A stretch of 64,000 bases of DNA from Mitsuaria sp. 7 (GCF_001653795.1 NZ_CP011514.1:1558998-1622997), one strand, 5' to 3'; shown: positions 16,346-24,548, counted from the first letter of the stretch. Program-made: numbers and translations. Notes: generated by a model from the letters alone, not told the origin.

Positions 16346-17044
16346 TCAAACGTCGAGGCGGTACCCGACCCCGTACACCGTCTGGATGCGCGGCACCGGC
16401 GTGCCGTCCATCGTGCGGGCCCGCGACCGCGGGCCGCCCGGGTTCAACTTGAGCCGCAGCTTGTAGACGTGCTGCTCCAGCGTGCGCTTGCCGATGTCGC
16501 TGGAACGTCCCCAGATCTCGGTCGACAGCGTATGCGTGCTCACCACGCGCCCGAGGTTCTCGAACAGCGTCCACGCCAGCGCGAACTCGCGCGCCGTGAG
16601 GCTCACCTCGCGCGCGCCGGTGGACAGGCTCTGCGTCGGCGCATGCAGCGCATACGGCCCCGCGCGCAGGGACGTGGCGCGCACGCTGTCCGTGCGGGTC
16701 TGGATGCGCGCGCGCAGTCGATGGATCAACGGCCCCGCGCCGTCGGAGATCACCGCGTAATCATCCGCGCCGCGTTGCAGCGCACGCGAGATCCCCACCG
16801 AGTCGCCCAGTCCGAGCACGACGATGGGCACGCTGCGTCCCGCATGCAGACGGACGGCGGTCAGCCAGCCCTCGATGTGGGCGTCGTGGTCTTCCAGCAG
16901 CACCGCGTCGGTGCCGGGCGCGCGCAACGCCGCGATCAACAGGCTCAGGTGAGTGTGAGGGGTGGGGTCGTAGCCGGCATCGCGCAGCGCGGCTGCGGCG
17001 AAGTGTTCCAGCGAACGGGAAGGGCAGAGGGTGGCGACTTTCAC
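16346..17044 (-). CDS. OmpR-type orphan response regulator, HrpG-like, with Glu at the phosphosite
   Basis: The 232-aa protein has a receiver-like domain (residues 1-115) and an OmpR/PhoB winged helix (SLTAREFALAWTLFENLG, VVSTHTLSTEIWG, RTLEQHVYKLRLKL, IQTVYGVGYRLDV). Aligning DAVLLEDHDAHIEGW with the usual DLVLLDxxLPxxDG puts Glu51 at the phospho-acceptor position, although Asp52 is adjacent. The N-terminal acidic pair is also absent. No histidine kinase gene is adjacent. GTG 17044 is chosen because AAGG sits 6 bp upstream and it gives normal family length; ATG 17098 would add 18 residues. In Hrp2 systems an OmpR-type protein (HrpG) activates the hrpB/hrpX gene; the position next to the secretin operon suggests this role. 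Confidence 0.85.
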   Translation of the reverse strand: MKVATLCPSRSLEHFAAAALRDAGYDPTPHTHLSLLIAALRAPGTDAVLLEDHDAHIEGWLTAVRLHAGRSVPIVVLGLGDSVGISRALQRGADDYAVISDGAGPLIHRLRARIQTRTDSVRATSLRAGPYALHAPTQSLSTGAREVSLTAREFALAWTLFENLGRVVSTHTLSTEIWGRSSDIGKRTLEQHVYKLRLKLNPGGPRSRARTMDGTPVPRIQTVYGVGYRLDV

Positions 17045-17138
17045 GTGGACCTTGAAAACCGGGGGACGTCCGCACTGTCGCCAACGCCGGCGTTTCATGT
17101 CCTTTACGGCACATTCATTTTCATTTATGACCCCCCGT

Positions 17139-17954
17139 TCAGGGGGTGAAAGCGGTTTCAGGCACGCCAACCAAGGTCGTGATCCGACGCACGTAATCTT
17201 CGGTCTCGGGGAAGGGCGGCACGCGTTGTCCGAAGCGTTGGACGGCGCCTTCGCCGGCGTTGTACGCGGCCAGGATCAGGTCCACGCGACCGTCGTAGCG
17301 GTCGTGCAGCGCGCGCAGATGGCGCACGCCGATGTCCACGTTCACGCGCGGGTCGAGCAGATCGGCGCGCGTGTACACGCCGTAGCGCGCCGCGGTCGCC
17401 GGCATCAGCTGCATCAGTCCCATGGCGCCCTTGGGTGAGCGGGCGTCGGCGCGGTAGCGGGACTCCACGAAGATCAACGCCGACACCAGCGCGGGATTGA
17501 GGCGGTGGCGATCGCTCGCGGCGCGGACCATCGAGGCGATCTCCGGCGGCATCGGTCGCGCGGCGTCGCGCAGGAAGCCGCTCAGGTCGGGCAGCGGGCC
17601 TCCGGCGCCAGGCGCTCCTTGAATGAGTCGTGCGGCGAAGCCGACCCATGGCGGGGTGTCGTCCGAGGCGCCGGGGCGAAGCGGCGCGACGGCCACGCGC
17701 ACGAGGGTGCAGTCTTCCGCGAGGCCGGGATGGCGTTCGCGCGGATCTTCGATGAGCAGCCGCGTGCTGCCGTCGATGAGCGTGCAGCGGTAGCGGGTCA
17801 CCTGCTCGGCGGGCCGGTCGTTCGCGGTGGTGAAGCTGGCGGCGCTGGCCACGCTGGTGGCGCCTATCGATTGCGCCATCGCGCCCGTCGTCGTGACGAC
17901 GAGGGTCGTCACGATGGACGTGCGGAGGAAGGAAACGAACGAACGATCGTTCAT
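17139..17954 (-). CDS. T3SS-associated lytic transglycosylase
   Basis: The 271-aa exported protein has a signal peptide (FLRTSIVTTLVVTTTGAMA), a variable middle part, and a C-terminal SLT (goose lysozyme-like) domain with catalytic Glu in ALIFVESRYRADA, the GAMGLMQLMPATA motif and NVDIGVRHLRAL, DLILAAYNAGEGAV. It cleaves peptidoglycan in the periplasm and would open a path for the secretion apparatus, as Hpa2/HpaH/IpgF-type enzymes do. ATG 17954 has GGAG 7 bp upstream; the next ATG, at 17966, is less well placed. It is divergent from the secretin operon and follows the same direction as the HrpG-like regulator. Confidence 0.9.
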   Translation of the reverse strand: MNDRSFVSFLRTSIVTTLVVTTTGAMAQSIGATSVASAASFTTANDRPAEQVTRYRCTLIDGSTRLLIEDPRERHPGLAEDCTLVRVAVAPLRPGASDDTPPWVGFAARLIQGAPGAGGPLPDLSGFLRDAARPMPPEIASMVRAASDRHRLNPALVSALIFVESRYRADARSPKGAMGLMQLMPATAARYGVYTRADLLDPRVNVDIGVRHLRALHDRYDGRVDLILAAYNAGEGAVQRFGQRVPPFPETEDYVRRITTLVGVPETAFTP

Positions 17955-18142
17955 ATGGCACTCCATCGATGACTGCGAAGGGCGCGACGCTAGGGGTTGC
18001 CTGGATGGAGGGCGCCTTGCGATGCGAAGCGCGTGATGGCGGACCGAACTCACTCGTCGGAGGTAGTGCCAGGTCTTGTCCCTCGGAGTCCTCGGTAGCA
18101 GAGCCGATGGAGTGCGACGGTGGTTGGATGAGTGGTGTGCGA

Positions 18143-18282
18143 CGGCCGCTGGCCCTCACCCCCACCCTCTCCCGCAAGCGGGAGAGGGAGTCCGACCGGC
18201 TCGACTCGAAGCGCTGGCGCCTCTTGCTCCCTCTTGCTCCCTCTCCCGCTTGCGGGAGAGGGCAGGGGTGAGGGCCAGCGGC
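18143..18282. repeat. Palindromic repeat, copy C (complete two-hairpin form)
   Basis: Begins GCTGGCCCTCACCCC, contains CTCTCCCGCAAGCGGGAGAG, an about 60-bp spacer starting GGAGTCCGACCGGCTC, then CTCTCCCGCTTGCGGGAGAG, and ends GGGGTGAGGGCCAGC. Termini are inverted copies of each other. CTCTTGCTCC is duplicated before the second hairpin. It ends 18 bp before the PIP box of the secretin operon. Confidence 0.9.
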
Positions 18283-18300
18283 GGTGGAAGTACTACAGCC

Positions 18301-18325
18301 TTCGCATCCCACGCACCGCCTTCGC
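18301..18325 (+). promoter_or_regulatory. Exact PIP box of the secretin operon
   Basis: TTCGC-N15-TTCGC without mismatch. TATGTT at 18357-18362 begins after 31 intervening bases, which matches the Xanthomonas rule of a YANNNT -10 element 30-32 bp downstream. It should bind the AraC-type HrpB/HrpX regulator encoded at 54158. Confidence 0.85.
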
Positions 18326-18356
18326 ATGGTCTCAATACTGCCGGGCGCCCGGTCCC

Positions 18357-18362
18357 TATGTT
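18357..18362 (+). promoter_or_regulatory. -10 element of the PIP-controlled secretin promoter
   Basis: TATGTT fits YANNNT at the correct distance from the PIP box. Transcription would start around 18369 and give a short leader before the first small gene. Confidence 0.65.
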
Positions 18363-18392
18363 CCGCTCCATCTCATCAACCGGAGCCCTGCC

Positions 18393-18584
18393 ATGACCAC
18401 TCCCATCGTCGCCAACGCCCCGACCACGCCGGCTGCCGCCACGGGACCGACCGACATGCAGCAGATGGAATCGATGATGGCGCAGCGAATGATGATGAGC
18501 GTGCAGCAGGGTCAGCAGGCGATGAGCAAGTCCATGACCAAGGTGTCGGACCAGATCAAGGCCTCGATGCAGGACGACGAGTAA
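18393..18584 (+). CDS. Small Met/Gln-rich protein, first gene after the PIP box
   Basis: A 63-aa protein with a Pro/Thr/Ala-rich first 20 residues, then a single predicted amphipathic helix unusually rich in Met and Gln (MESMMAQRMMMSVQQGQQAM) and an acidic tail. GGAG lies 8 bp before the ATG. It is not recognised. Small helical proteins in this position of T3SS operons can be needle or pilus subunits, co-chaperones or early substrates. Being the first gene behind a perfect PIP box argues that it is real and highly expressed under inducing conditions. Confidence 0.65.
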   Translation: MTTPIVANAPTTPAAATGPTDMQQMESMMAQRMMMSVQQGQQAMSKSMTKVSDQIKASMQDDE

Positions 18585-18614
18585 GCCGAACCCGCCTCCC
18601 GCACTGTGATCCTC

Positions 18615-20750
18615 ATGACCCGACGTCTTCGTTCTCCTGGCCGCGCGTTGCGCGTCGGTCGTCTGCCGGTGGCGCTCATGCTCTGCGCGGCGGCGCCGCT
18701 CAGTTGGTCGGCGCGTGCCGGCGAGTCGCCGTCGGCGGTGATCACGCCGACGTCCACGCCGACATCGACGTCGGGCGCCAGCGCCGCTGCGGGATCCAGT
18801 GCGAGTCCGATCGCGGTGCCGCTTGCCGCGCCGCCCGCCAGGACCCTGACGCAGGCGCAGACGACGTCGCCGGCCGGATCGTCGACGGCGCCGGCCGCCG
18901 CGCCCTCGTCGAAGTCCGCGAAGTCGGATCGCATCGCGACGAAGAACGTCTCGCGCCAATGGCGCAGCCCGCGCTTCATCTACAAGGCCGAGGGCAAGCG
19001 CGTGAACGAGGTGCTGCTCGACTTCGCCGCGAGCCAGGGCCTGCCGGCCGTGCTCGCCGAGGGCATCGACGGCATGGTGCAGGCCAACTTCGACACCACG
19101 CCCGACAAGTTCCTCGACTCGATGAACCGGGCCTACGGCGTCATCTGGTACCACGACGGCACCGCGCTGTATTTCTACCCGGCGGGCGCCGTGCAGAGCC
19201 GGCTCTTCCGGCTCAAGGGCTTCCGCCGCGAGCAGGTCTCCGACCTGCTGGATTCGCTGCAGCTCGGCGACGCGCGTTTCCCGCTGCGCTTCAACGCGGC
19301 GGAAAGCACGCTGCTGGTCTACGGCCCGCCGCGCCACGTGGAGCTGATCGCCGCGGCGATCGAATCGCTGGACGTCGGCGCGATGGAGCGCAACCGCAAG
19401 GCGGTGCGCGTGGTGCCGCTGCGCTTCGCCTCCGCCGGCGACCGCACCTTCGGCCAGACGCGCATCCGCGGCGTCGCCTCGGTGCTGACCTCGCTGTACA
19501 GCGGCGGCGTCAGCGGCAACAACGGCGCGCAGGGCGACGAGGACACCCCGTCGATGGCCGAGGTCCATCCGGGCAAGCTCACCGCGCTGCAGGGCGTCAT
19601 GGGTCGCGACACGCGCCTGGCCGACATCATGGCGCGCAAGCCCAACCAGGTCACCGCGGGACAGTCGGCCAAGTCCGGCGCCGGCGCGGCCTCGCAAGGC
19701 AGCGCGCGCGGCCTGCAGAGCCCGGTCGACGACGACGCGCCGCCCATCTTCCAGGCCGACGAAGGCACCAACACCGTCATCATCCACGGCCGCCCGCAGC
19801 GCATGGACGAATACGTCGAGCTGATCCGCCGCCTGGACGTGCAGCCGGTGCTGGTCGAGCTCGAAGCCACCATCATCGACGTCAGCAGCGACAGCATCGA
19901 TTCCCTGGGCATCGACTGGAGCGTGCGCGGCAGCAAGGGCAGCTTCGGCGTCCAGCAGCCGGCGGGCAGCAACAACGCCGGCACCTTCACGCTGAGCACG
20001 CTGTGGTCCAACGCCGGCCGCGAACTGATGGCGCGCATCGACGCGCTGAGCGCGCGCGGCAAGGCCCGCGTGATCGCCAAGCCCAAGGTGCTGGGCGTCG
20101 CCAACCGGCCCGCGGTCATGCGCGAGAAACGCGTCGTCACCGTCAAGGTCGCCGGCAACCTCGAGGCCAATCTCTTCCAGGTCGAGGCCGGCACGCTGCT
20201 GCAGGTCACGCCGCAGATCACGTCCGTGCCCGACAACGGCGGCGTGTCGCGCCGCATCAAGCTCTCGCTCTACATCGAGGACGGCAGCTTCGAGGACCGT
20301 GTCGTCGACACCATCCCCATCGTCAAGCGCACCGAGATCATGACCGAGGCCCATGTGGGCGAGGGCGAGAGCCTGCTCATCGGCGGCATCACCACGACCA
20401 GCCAGGCCTCGCAGCGCGACGAGGTGCCGGTGCTCGGCCGCGTGCCGCTGCTGGGCGGGCTGTTCCGCCACACCAACCAGACCGCGGGCCAGACCGAACG
20501 GCTGTTCCTGATCTCGCCGCGGATCATCCGCGAGCCGACCTTCCCGGCGGGCCCGTACGGCGCCGCGACCGCGGGCGCGATGGGCATGACGGCGGACGGT
20601 CGACCGGTTCAATCGCCGCAATCGTCGTCGTCATCGGGTCAGTCGCCGGGTCAGTCCTCGGGTCTGTTGCCTTCCGGACCGGCCCCGACGACGGAGCCTC
20701 GCGCGCCGTCGTCGACGCCTGAATCGTTCCTGCAGGGCGGCGGCGGCTGA
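18615..20750 (+). CDS. hrcC: T3SS outer-membrane secretin
   Basis: SctC/HrcC, 711 aa from ATG 18615 (GTG 18606 also in phase). The protein has a signal peptide with cleavage near residue 36, a Ser/Ala/Thr-rich linker, two N-terminal ring-building domains (FIYKAEGKRVNEVLLDFAASQG; LKGFRREQVSDLLDSLQLGD), an N3-like domain with a long insert at about 290-375, and the secretin core from about 400 (VLVELEATIIDVSSDSIDSLG, GKARVIAKPKVLG, LLQVTPQITSVP, ESLLIGGITTTS, VPLLGGLFRHT, RLFLISPRII). It forms the outer-membrane channel through which the pilus emerges. A Ser/Gln-rich tail follows. It is the second gene of the PIP-controlled operon. Confidence 0.95.
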   Translation: MTRRLRSPGRALRVGRLPVALMLCAAAPLSWSARAGESPSAVITPTSTPTSTSGASAAAGSSASPIAVPLAAPPARTLTQAQTTSPAGSSTAPAAAPSSKSAKSDRIATKNVSRQWRSPRFIYKAEGKRVNEVLLDFAASQGLPAVLAEGIDGMVQANFDTTPDKFLDSMNRAYGVIWYHDGTALYFYPAGAVQSRLFRLKGFRREQVSDLLDSLQLGDARFPLRFNAAESTLLVYGPPRHVELIAAAIESLDVGAMERNRKAVRVVPLRFASAGDRTFGQTRIRGVASVLTSLYSGGVSGNNGAQGDEDTPSMAEVHPGKLTALQGVMGRDTRLADIMARKPNQVTAGQSAKSGAGAASQGSARGLQSPVDDDAPPIFQADEGTNTVIIHGRPQRMDEYVELIRRLDVQPVLVELEATIIDVSSDSIDSLGIDWSVRGSKGSFGVQQPAGSNNAGTFTLSTLWSNAGRELMARIDALSARGKARVIAKPKVLGVANRPAVMREKRVVTVKVAGNLEANLFQVEAGTLLQVTPQITSVPDNGGVSRRIKLSLYIEDGSFEDRVVDTIPIVKRTEIMTEAHVGEGESLLIGGITTTSQASQRDEVPVLGRVPLLGGLFRHTNQTAGQTERLFLISPRIIREPTFPAGPYGAATAGAMGMTADGRPVQSPQSSSSSGQSPGQSSGLLPSGPAPTTEPRAPSSTPESFLQGGGG

Positions 20751-20809
20751 GCCGCGACGCCACCGACAGGTCTCCACGAAGCGACAAAGAAGTTCGGGAT
20801 TCGCAAACC

Positions 20810-21853
20810 ATGAAGCAGCTTCGCATCCTCACAGGCTTGCATGCCGGGGTCCAGCTACGGTTGACCCGTCGGCAGTACCGCATCGCCAGCGATGAGGACG
20901 CCGATCTCCAGATCAGCGACTGGGCCCACGCCCCGCTGATCCTGACGTTCGAGGAAGAAGGCTCCGACGTGTCTCCCGCGCTCCACCTCATCGCCGACGA
21001 CGGAACGCCCGCCAGGACGACAGCGGGAGCGCAGGGCCTGCTGGAGGACTTCCTGCCCCGGCGCTTCGGTGACATCGTGTTGTGCGCCGGCCCCGATGCC
21101 GCCGCGTGGCCCAGCGACATGGCGCTGATGGATGCGCTGATGCGCCCCGTCGCGAAGATCAAGGCCACGGCCGCGGTGGTGGCGGAAGCCGCACCGCGGG
21201 CGAAGGCGGCGCTCGGCCTGAAGCTGAGCGCGCTGGTCGCCGCCGCGGGACTGATCGCGGGACTCGCGTCGGTGCTCAGCACGCAGACCGCCGCCTCGAC
21301 CGCGCCGCCCGTCAGTCCGATGGAGCAGACCTTGCAGGCGCTGCGCCAGGCCGGCGTCGAAGGCCTCACGGTGCGTCGCGTCGACCGCCGCCTCGTCGTC
21401 GAGGGCCTGCTGCCCGGCAGCGCCGAGATGGCCCGCGCGCGCGCCGCGCTGCAGCCCTTCGGCGAGGGTCAGCTCCTGCATCGCTACGCCTCCGCCAGCG
21501 ACATCGTCCGCCAGATCGGCGACGCGCTGAACCGGCCCGGCGTGCGCGTGGTCCACCGCGGCCAGGGCGTCTTCGTCGTCGAAGGCCAGGCCGCCGATCC
21601 CGCCGAACTGCAGGACGAGGTCCGCCGCATCGCCGGCGACATCGGCCCGCTGGTGCGTCGCATCGACGTCGCCGTCGAGCAGACGCTGCCCACGGCGCGC
21701 GTGCGCGTCGGCTCCATGCTGGCCGGCGACGACGGCCTGCAGTACGTGCAGACGGCCGACGGCACGAAGCACCTGTCGCTCCGGACCCCTGTGGATGACG
21801 GCGCCGCCGTCGCCGGGGATCCGTCTTCCTCATCCCCTACCGGAGAACCGTGA
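20810..21853 (+). CDS. sctD: T3SS inner-membrane ring protein SctD
   Basis: The 347-aa protein has an N-terminal FHA-like domain (LRILTGLHAGVQLRL, YRIASDEDADLQISDW), one membrane helix near residues 142-162 (LKLSALVAAAGLIAGLASVLS) and a periplasmic part of ring-building/BON-like modules (GLTVRRVDRRLVVEGLL; GVRVVHRGQGVFVVEG). This is the SctD/YscD (HrpD5/HrpW-type) outer component of the inner-membrane ring. It sits between the secretin gene and small export components and ends 1 bp into the next ATG. In Xanthomonas the equivalent gene is in the hrpD operon; here it has moved next to the secretin. Confidence 0.85.
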   Translation: MKQLRILTGLHAGVQLRLTRRQYRIASDEDADLQISDWAHAPLILTFEEEGSDVSPALHLIADDGTPARTTAGAQGLLEDFLPRRFGDIVLCAGPDAAAWPSDMALMDALMRPVAKIKATAAVVAEAAPRAKAALGLKLSALVAAAGLIAGLASVLSTQTAASTAPPVSPMEQTLQALRQAGVEGLTVRRVDRRLVVEGLLPGSAEMARARAALQPFGEGQLLHRYASASDIVRQIGDALNRPGVRVVHRGQGVFVVEGQAADPAELQDEVRRIAGDIGPLVRRIDVAVEQTLPTARVRVGSMLAGDDGLQYVQTADGTKHLSLRTPVDDGAAVAGDPSSSSPTGEP

Positions 21854-22116
21854 TGGACAACCCCTTGGAACAGACCGTGTTCGCGGATCTCGCGCACATC
21901 GAGAAGACCCTGACCGACGACCTCAGCGGCGAGCGCACCCGCGCGATGCTGAGCTACTTCGACCAGGTCGCGCAGAGCACCGAAGCGCACATGCAGACGC
22001 CGCTGGCCGATGCCGAGCGCCAGTTGAGCTCGCAGCTGATCGAAGGTTTCCGCGCCTCGCAGCGCATCGTGCGGCACGTGTGGGAAACCATCCACACCGC
22101 TTCGCTGCCCGCCTGA
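21853..22116 (+). CDS. Small helical T3SS protein, SctE-like co-chaperone candidate
   Basis: An 87-aa, almost entirely alpha-helical acidic protein (ADLAHIEKTLTDDLSGERTRAMLSYF; ADAERQLSSQLIEGF). Position directly before a TPR-like protein and ahead of pilus-like genes recalls the SctE-SctF-SctG needle/chaperone set of other systems. Sequence similarity to YscE is not evident, so the role is inferred. ATG 21853 has GGAGA at an optimal distance and overlaps the SctD stop by one base; GTG 21850 is less likely. Confidence 0.6.
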   Translation: MDNPLEQTVFADLAHIEKTLTDDLSGERTRAMLSYFDQVAQSTEAHMQTPLADAERQLSSQLIEGFRASQRIVRHVWETIHTASLPA

Positions 22117-22134
22117 GTGCCCAAGGAGCGTCCC

Positions 22135-22569
22135 ATGTCCGCGTTGCCCATTGAAGCCTCGATCCCTGACGCTGCCGGTGCCGACGGCGCGTCCGCCAGC
22201 TACCCGCTGGTCTACCGCAACCTCATGGCCGTGGGACTGCTGGGCGCCGTGTACCGCGCCCGCGACGACGCCGCCCTGGTGAGCGCGGCGGTGGAGCTGA
22301 CGATGGCCGACCCGTCGCCGTTCCGCATCTGCCGCGCCATCGCGCACAGCATAGGCGGCGACGCCGAGTACGCGTCGGCCACGCTGGTGCAGCACGTCGA
22401 GGACCACCCGCAGGACGAGGGCGCGAAGGTGGCGCTGGCCACGGCCTTCCTGCTGGCGCGCGACGCGCGCTGGAAGGGCGTGCTCGACGAGGTGCTGGCC
22501 ACCAGCGCCGACCACAACGTGCGGCAGGCCGCGAACGGCGTGCTCGAGTACGCGGCGACGCTGCAGTGA
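22135..22569 (+). CDS. TPR-like small protein, SctG/HrpB1-type chaperone candidate
   Basis: A 144-aa helical-repeat protein (VYRNLMAVGLLGAVYRARDD; DPSPFRICRAIAHSIGGDAEYASATL; GAKVALATAFLLARDARWKGVLDEVL). Size and repeat layout match the SctG-like and HrpB1/HrpK-like TPR chaperones of T3SS. It differs in sequence from the HrpB1 homologue at 24645, so the cluster seems to have two such proteins. It may hold the small pilus-like proteins encoded downstream in an unpolymerised state; this is inference. ATG 22135 with AAGGAG upstream is preferred to GTG 22117. Confidence 0.65.
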   Translation: MSALPIEASIPDAAGADGASASYPLVYRNLMAVGLLGAVYRARDDAALVSAAVELTMADPSPFRICRAIAHSIGGDAEYASATLVQHVEDHPQDEGAKVALATAFLLARDARWKGVLDEVLATSADHNVRQAANGVLEYAATLQ

Positions 22570-22736
22570 CGTTCCGATCGACAGCGACCGATATCCACGA
22601 TTGACGTCGGCCGGCCCGCCTCACGCGGACCGACCGATCCCCCCGATCCGATGGGACGACGGACTCGTCCCACGGTTATCCGGTGCCTCGAGCACCTTCA
22701 TTCCGGAAGTGATCTTCCGACCATCAGGAGAGAGCC

Positions 22737-22937
22737 ATGAGTGTCAACAATACCAGCGCACAAGGTGCAGGTGCTTCTTCCGACATGAACCAGATGATGG
22801 GCGAGATGCGCGCCCAGAACGCGGAGCAGATGAAGAACAACCTGGAAATGGGCCGCATGAGCCAACAGGCTTCCATGTCGGAAGCGCTGGGCAAGAAGTT
22901 CAAGGCTTCCGGCGACAGCGTCAAAGGCCTGGTCTGA
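22737..22937 (+). CDS. Small secreted or pilus-like protein, paralogue 1
   Basis: 66 aa, Ser/Asn/Met/Gln-rich N terminus and a helical C terminus. Its last 33 residues are nearly identical (one Ser/Ala change) to those of the protein encoded next at 23007. No Cys or Trp is present, and the shape (flexible start, amphipathic helical end) is like Hrp pilins such as HrpE or HrpY, which are 80-95 aa. AGGAGAG lies 6 bp before the ATG. A 167-bp gap precedes it with no PIP box. Pilin, early substrate or secreted regulator remain open. Confidence 0.7.
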   Translation: MSVNNTSAQGAGASSDMNQMMGEMRAQNAEQMKNNLEMGRMSQQASMSEALGKKFKASGDSVKGLV

Positions 22938-23006
22938 CGCCGCGGCGGCCGCGCCGGCCCGTTCCGGGTCCGTCGCGGCCGCTCCGTGCCCCGCAAGGAG
23001 AACCCC

Positions 23007-23222
23007 ATGTCCGCAACCTTCCCGGGAGCGCCCCTGGTTCAGTCCCAGTCGGCCGAGGCCTCCGCGTCGTCGCGGATGTTCATGGACGAGCTCAAGGCTC
23101 AGAGCAAGCAGACCGTCTCCAACAACCTGGAGATGGGCCGCATGAGCCAGCAGGCCGCCATGTCGGAAGCGCTGGGCAAGAAGTTCAAGGCCAGCGGCGA
23201 CAGCGTCAAGGGACTGGTGTGA
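23007..23222 (+). CDS. Small secreted or pilus-like protein, paralogue 2
   Basis: 71 aa from ATG 23007, with AAGGAG upstream. The C-terminal block NNLEMGRMSQQA to DSVKGLV (33 residues) matches paralogue 1 except for one residue, while the N-terminal 38 residues diverge strongly (FPGAPLVQSQSAEASASS against SVNNTSAQGAGASSD). This pattern of a fixed C-terminal helix and a free N terminus fits a pilin, where helices pack in the filament core and N termini are exposed. The gene arose by tandem duplication. Confidence 0.7.
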   Translation: MSATFPGAPLVQSQSAEASASSRMFMDELKAQSKQTVSNNLEMGRMSQQAAMSEALGKKFKASGDSVKGLV

Positions 23223-23277
23223 CCCGCGCTGCGCGCACGACGCGTCACCGCATCCAACCTCTGTCGGAGCGAATTAC

Positions 23278-24540
23278 ATGAGCATTCAACAACTGATGCA
23301 GTCGCCGCTGAACATGCTGCAAGGGGCACAGAGCCCCCTGGCAGGCATCCAGCAGGCGCTGCAAGGACTTCAACAAGGTCTGCAAGGCCTGACCCAGCTG
23401 CTGCGGCCGCTGGAGCAGCTGATGCAGAACCCGATCCAGTCCGCGCTGAGCGGCGCGGGTCAGAGCATCGGTCAGGCCATCGGCCAGATGAGCCAGCTGG
23501 CCAACGCGCCGCTGGGCGGTCTGGGCCAGGCGCTGGGCGGCATCGGCCAGAGCCTCGGCGGCATCGGCCAGGCGCTGGGCGGCCTGACGCAAGGGCTGAA
23601 CGCCCTGGGCGGCCAGGGTGGCGGCGCGGCCAACCCGTTCGGCGCGGCCATGGGCGCGCTGGGCGGCCTGACGCAGGGCCTCAACGGCCTGAACCAGGCC
23701 CTGGGCGGCCTCGGTCAGGCGGCAGGCGGTCTGGGACAAGCCGCGGGCGGTCTGGGCGGTGGCGGCCTGGGCGGCGCCAACCAGCTGCTGGGCGGCCTGA
23801 GCCAGGCCATCGGCGGACTGAGCAGCGCCCTGGGCGCGGCCGGTGCGCTGGCTGGCGCGGGTGCCGGCGGCGCGGGCGGTGCCGCACCGCTGGGCGGATC
23901 GATCAGCCCGCAGGGCGAGACCGGTCCGATGGACGGCAATCGCGCGGAACGCGCGCTGTTCAAGGCCATGTCGGACTCCGGCATGAAGATGATCAGCGGC
24001 AAGGAACTGGACGACGCCGCCAACGGCATCTGCCCCAAGGGCATGCGTCCCCAGGACTTCACGCCTGAGTTCCAGCAGGCGGCGAAGTTCCTGCGCAGCG
24101 AAGCCGGCGAGAAGAAGATGGGTCAGCTGGACACGGCCGACCGCGACAACGCCCTCGGCAAGATGGGCCTGGCCCTGAAGGACAAGGGCGGCGACGACAA
24201 GATCGGCATCGGCGATCTGACCGCGTCCATCCAGAAGCAGGGTCTGAACGCCGACCAGCACTCGACGATCTCGACGTTGAAGAACAACTTCGACGCGCTG
24301 TCCAAGGACGGCAAGACCTTCGACCTGGACACGATGAAGGACGTCGCTCAAGGCAAGCAGATGCCCAACGGCATCCTGCCGTCGTTCGAGCTGCAACAGG
24401 CCGCCCAGAAGTTCGTGAACGACACCGCGCTCAACAAGGGCACGGACGTCGCTCAGCAGACCTCTGACGGCAAGTTCAACCAGCAGGGCGACAACAAGTA
24501 CAGCATGAGCGATCTCGAAAAGACGCTCAAGCGCGGCTGA
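23278..24540 (+). CDS. Harpin-like glycine-rich T3SS-secreted protein
   Basis: 420 aa. Residues 1-60 are Gln/Leu-rich helices (SIQQLMQSPLNMLQGAQSP). Residues 75-210 are repeats built on GGLGQALGG and GGIGQ units, with almost no charged residues. Residues 215-420 are a charged, helical domain (ERALFKAMSDSGMKMISGKELDDA; IGIGDLTASIQKQGLNADQ; SMSDLEKTLKRG). One Cys is present. Glycine-rich, heat-stable, signal-less proteins of this make-up in hrp clusters are harpins (HrpN/HrpZ/PopA/Hpa1), which act outside the plant cell or help translocation. It is the last gene before a strong terminator, so it closes the secretin-side unit. Confidence 0.75.
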   Translation: MSIQQLMQSPLNMLQGAQSPLAGIQQALQGLQQGLQGLTQLLRPLEQLMQNPIQSALSGAGQSIGQAIGQMSQLANAPLGGLGQALGGIGQSLGGIGQALGGLTQGLNALGGQGGGAANPFGAAMGALGGLTQGLNGLNQALGGLGQAAGGLGQAAGGLGGGGLGGANQLLGGLSQAIGGLSSALGAAGALAGAGAGGAGGAAPLGGSISPQGETGPMDGNRAERALFKAMSDSGMKMISGKELDDAANGICPKGMRPQDFTPEFQQAAKFLRSEAGEKKMGQLDTADRDNALGKMGLALKDKGGDDKIGIGDLTASIQKQGLNADQHSTISTLKNNFDALSKDGKTFDLDTMKDVAQGKQMPNGILPSFELQQAAQKFVNDTALNKGTDVAQQTSDGKFNQQGDNKYSMSDLEKTLKRG

Positions 24541-24548
24541 TGAGCCCG

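Larger units (their letters stand above)
17955..18392. other. Divergent promoter region of the secretin operon
   Basis: No gene is seen. The region holds repeat copy C, an exact PIP box and a -10 element for the rightward operon. For the leftward transglycosylase gene no PIP box is visible; two GCGAA motifs at 17975 and 18024 are 49 bp apart and do not make a box. Confidence 0.7.

Noticed and set aside
17975..18028. Leftward PIP box for the transglycosylase gene
   Set aside because: The two GCGAA motifs are 49 bp apart, not 20.
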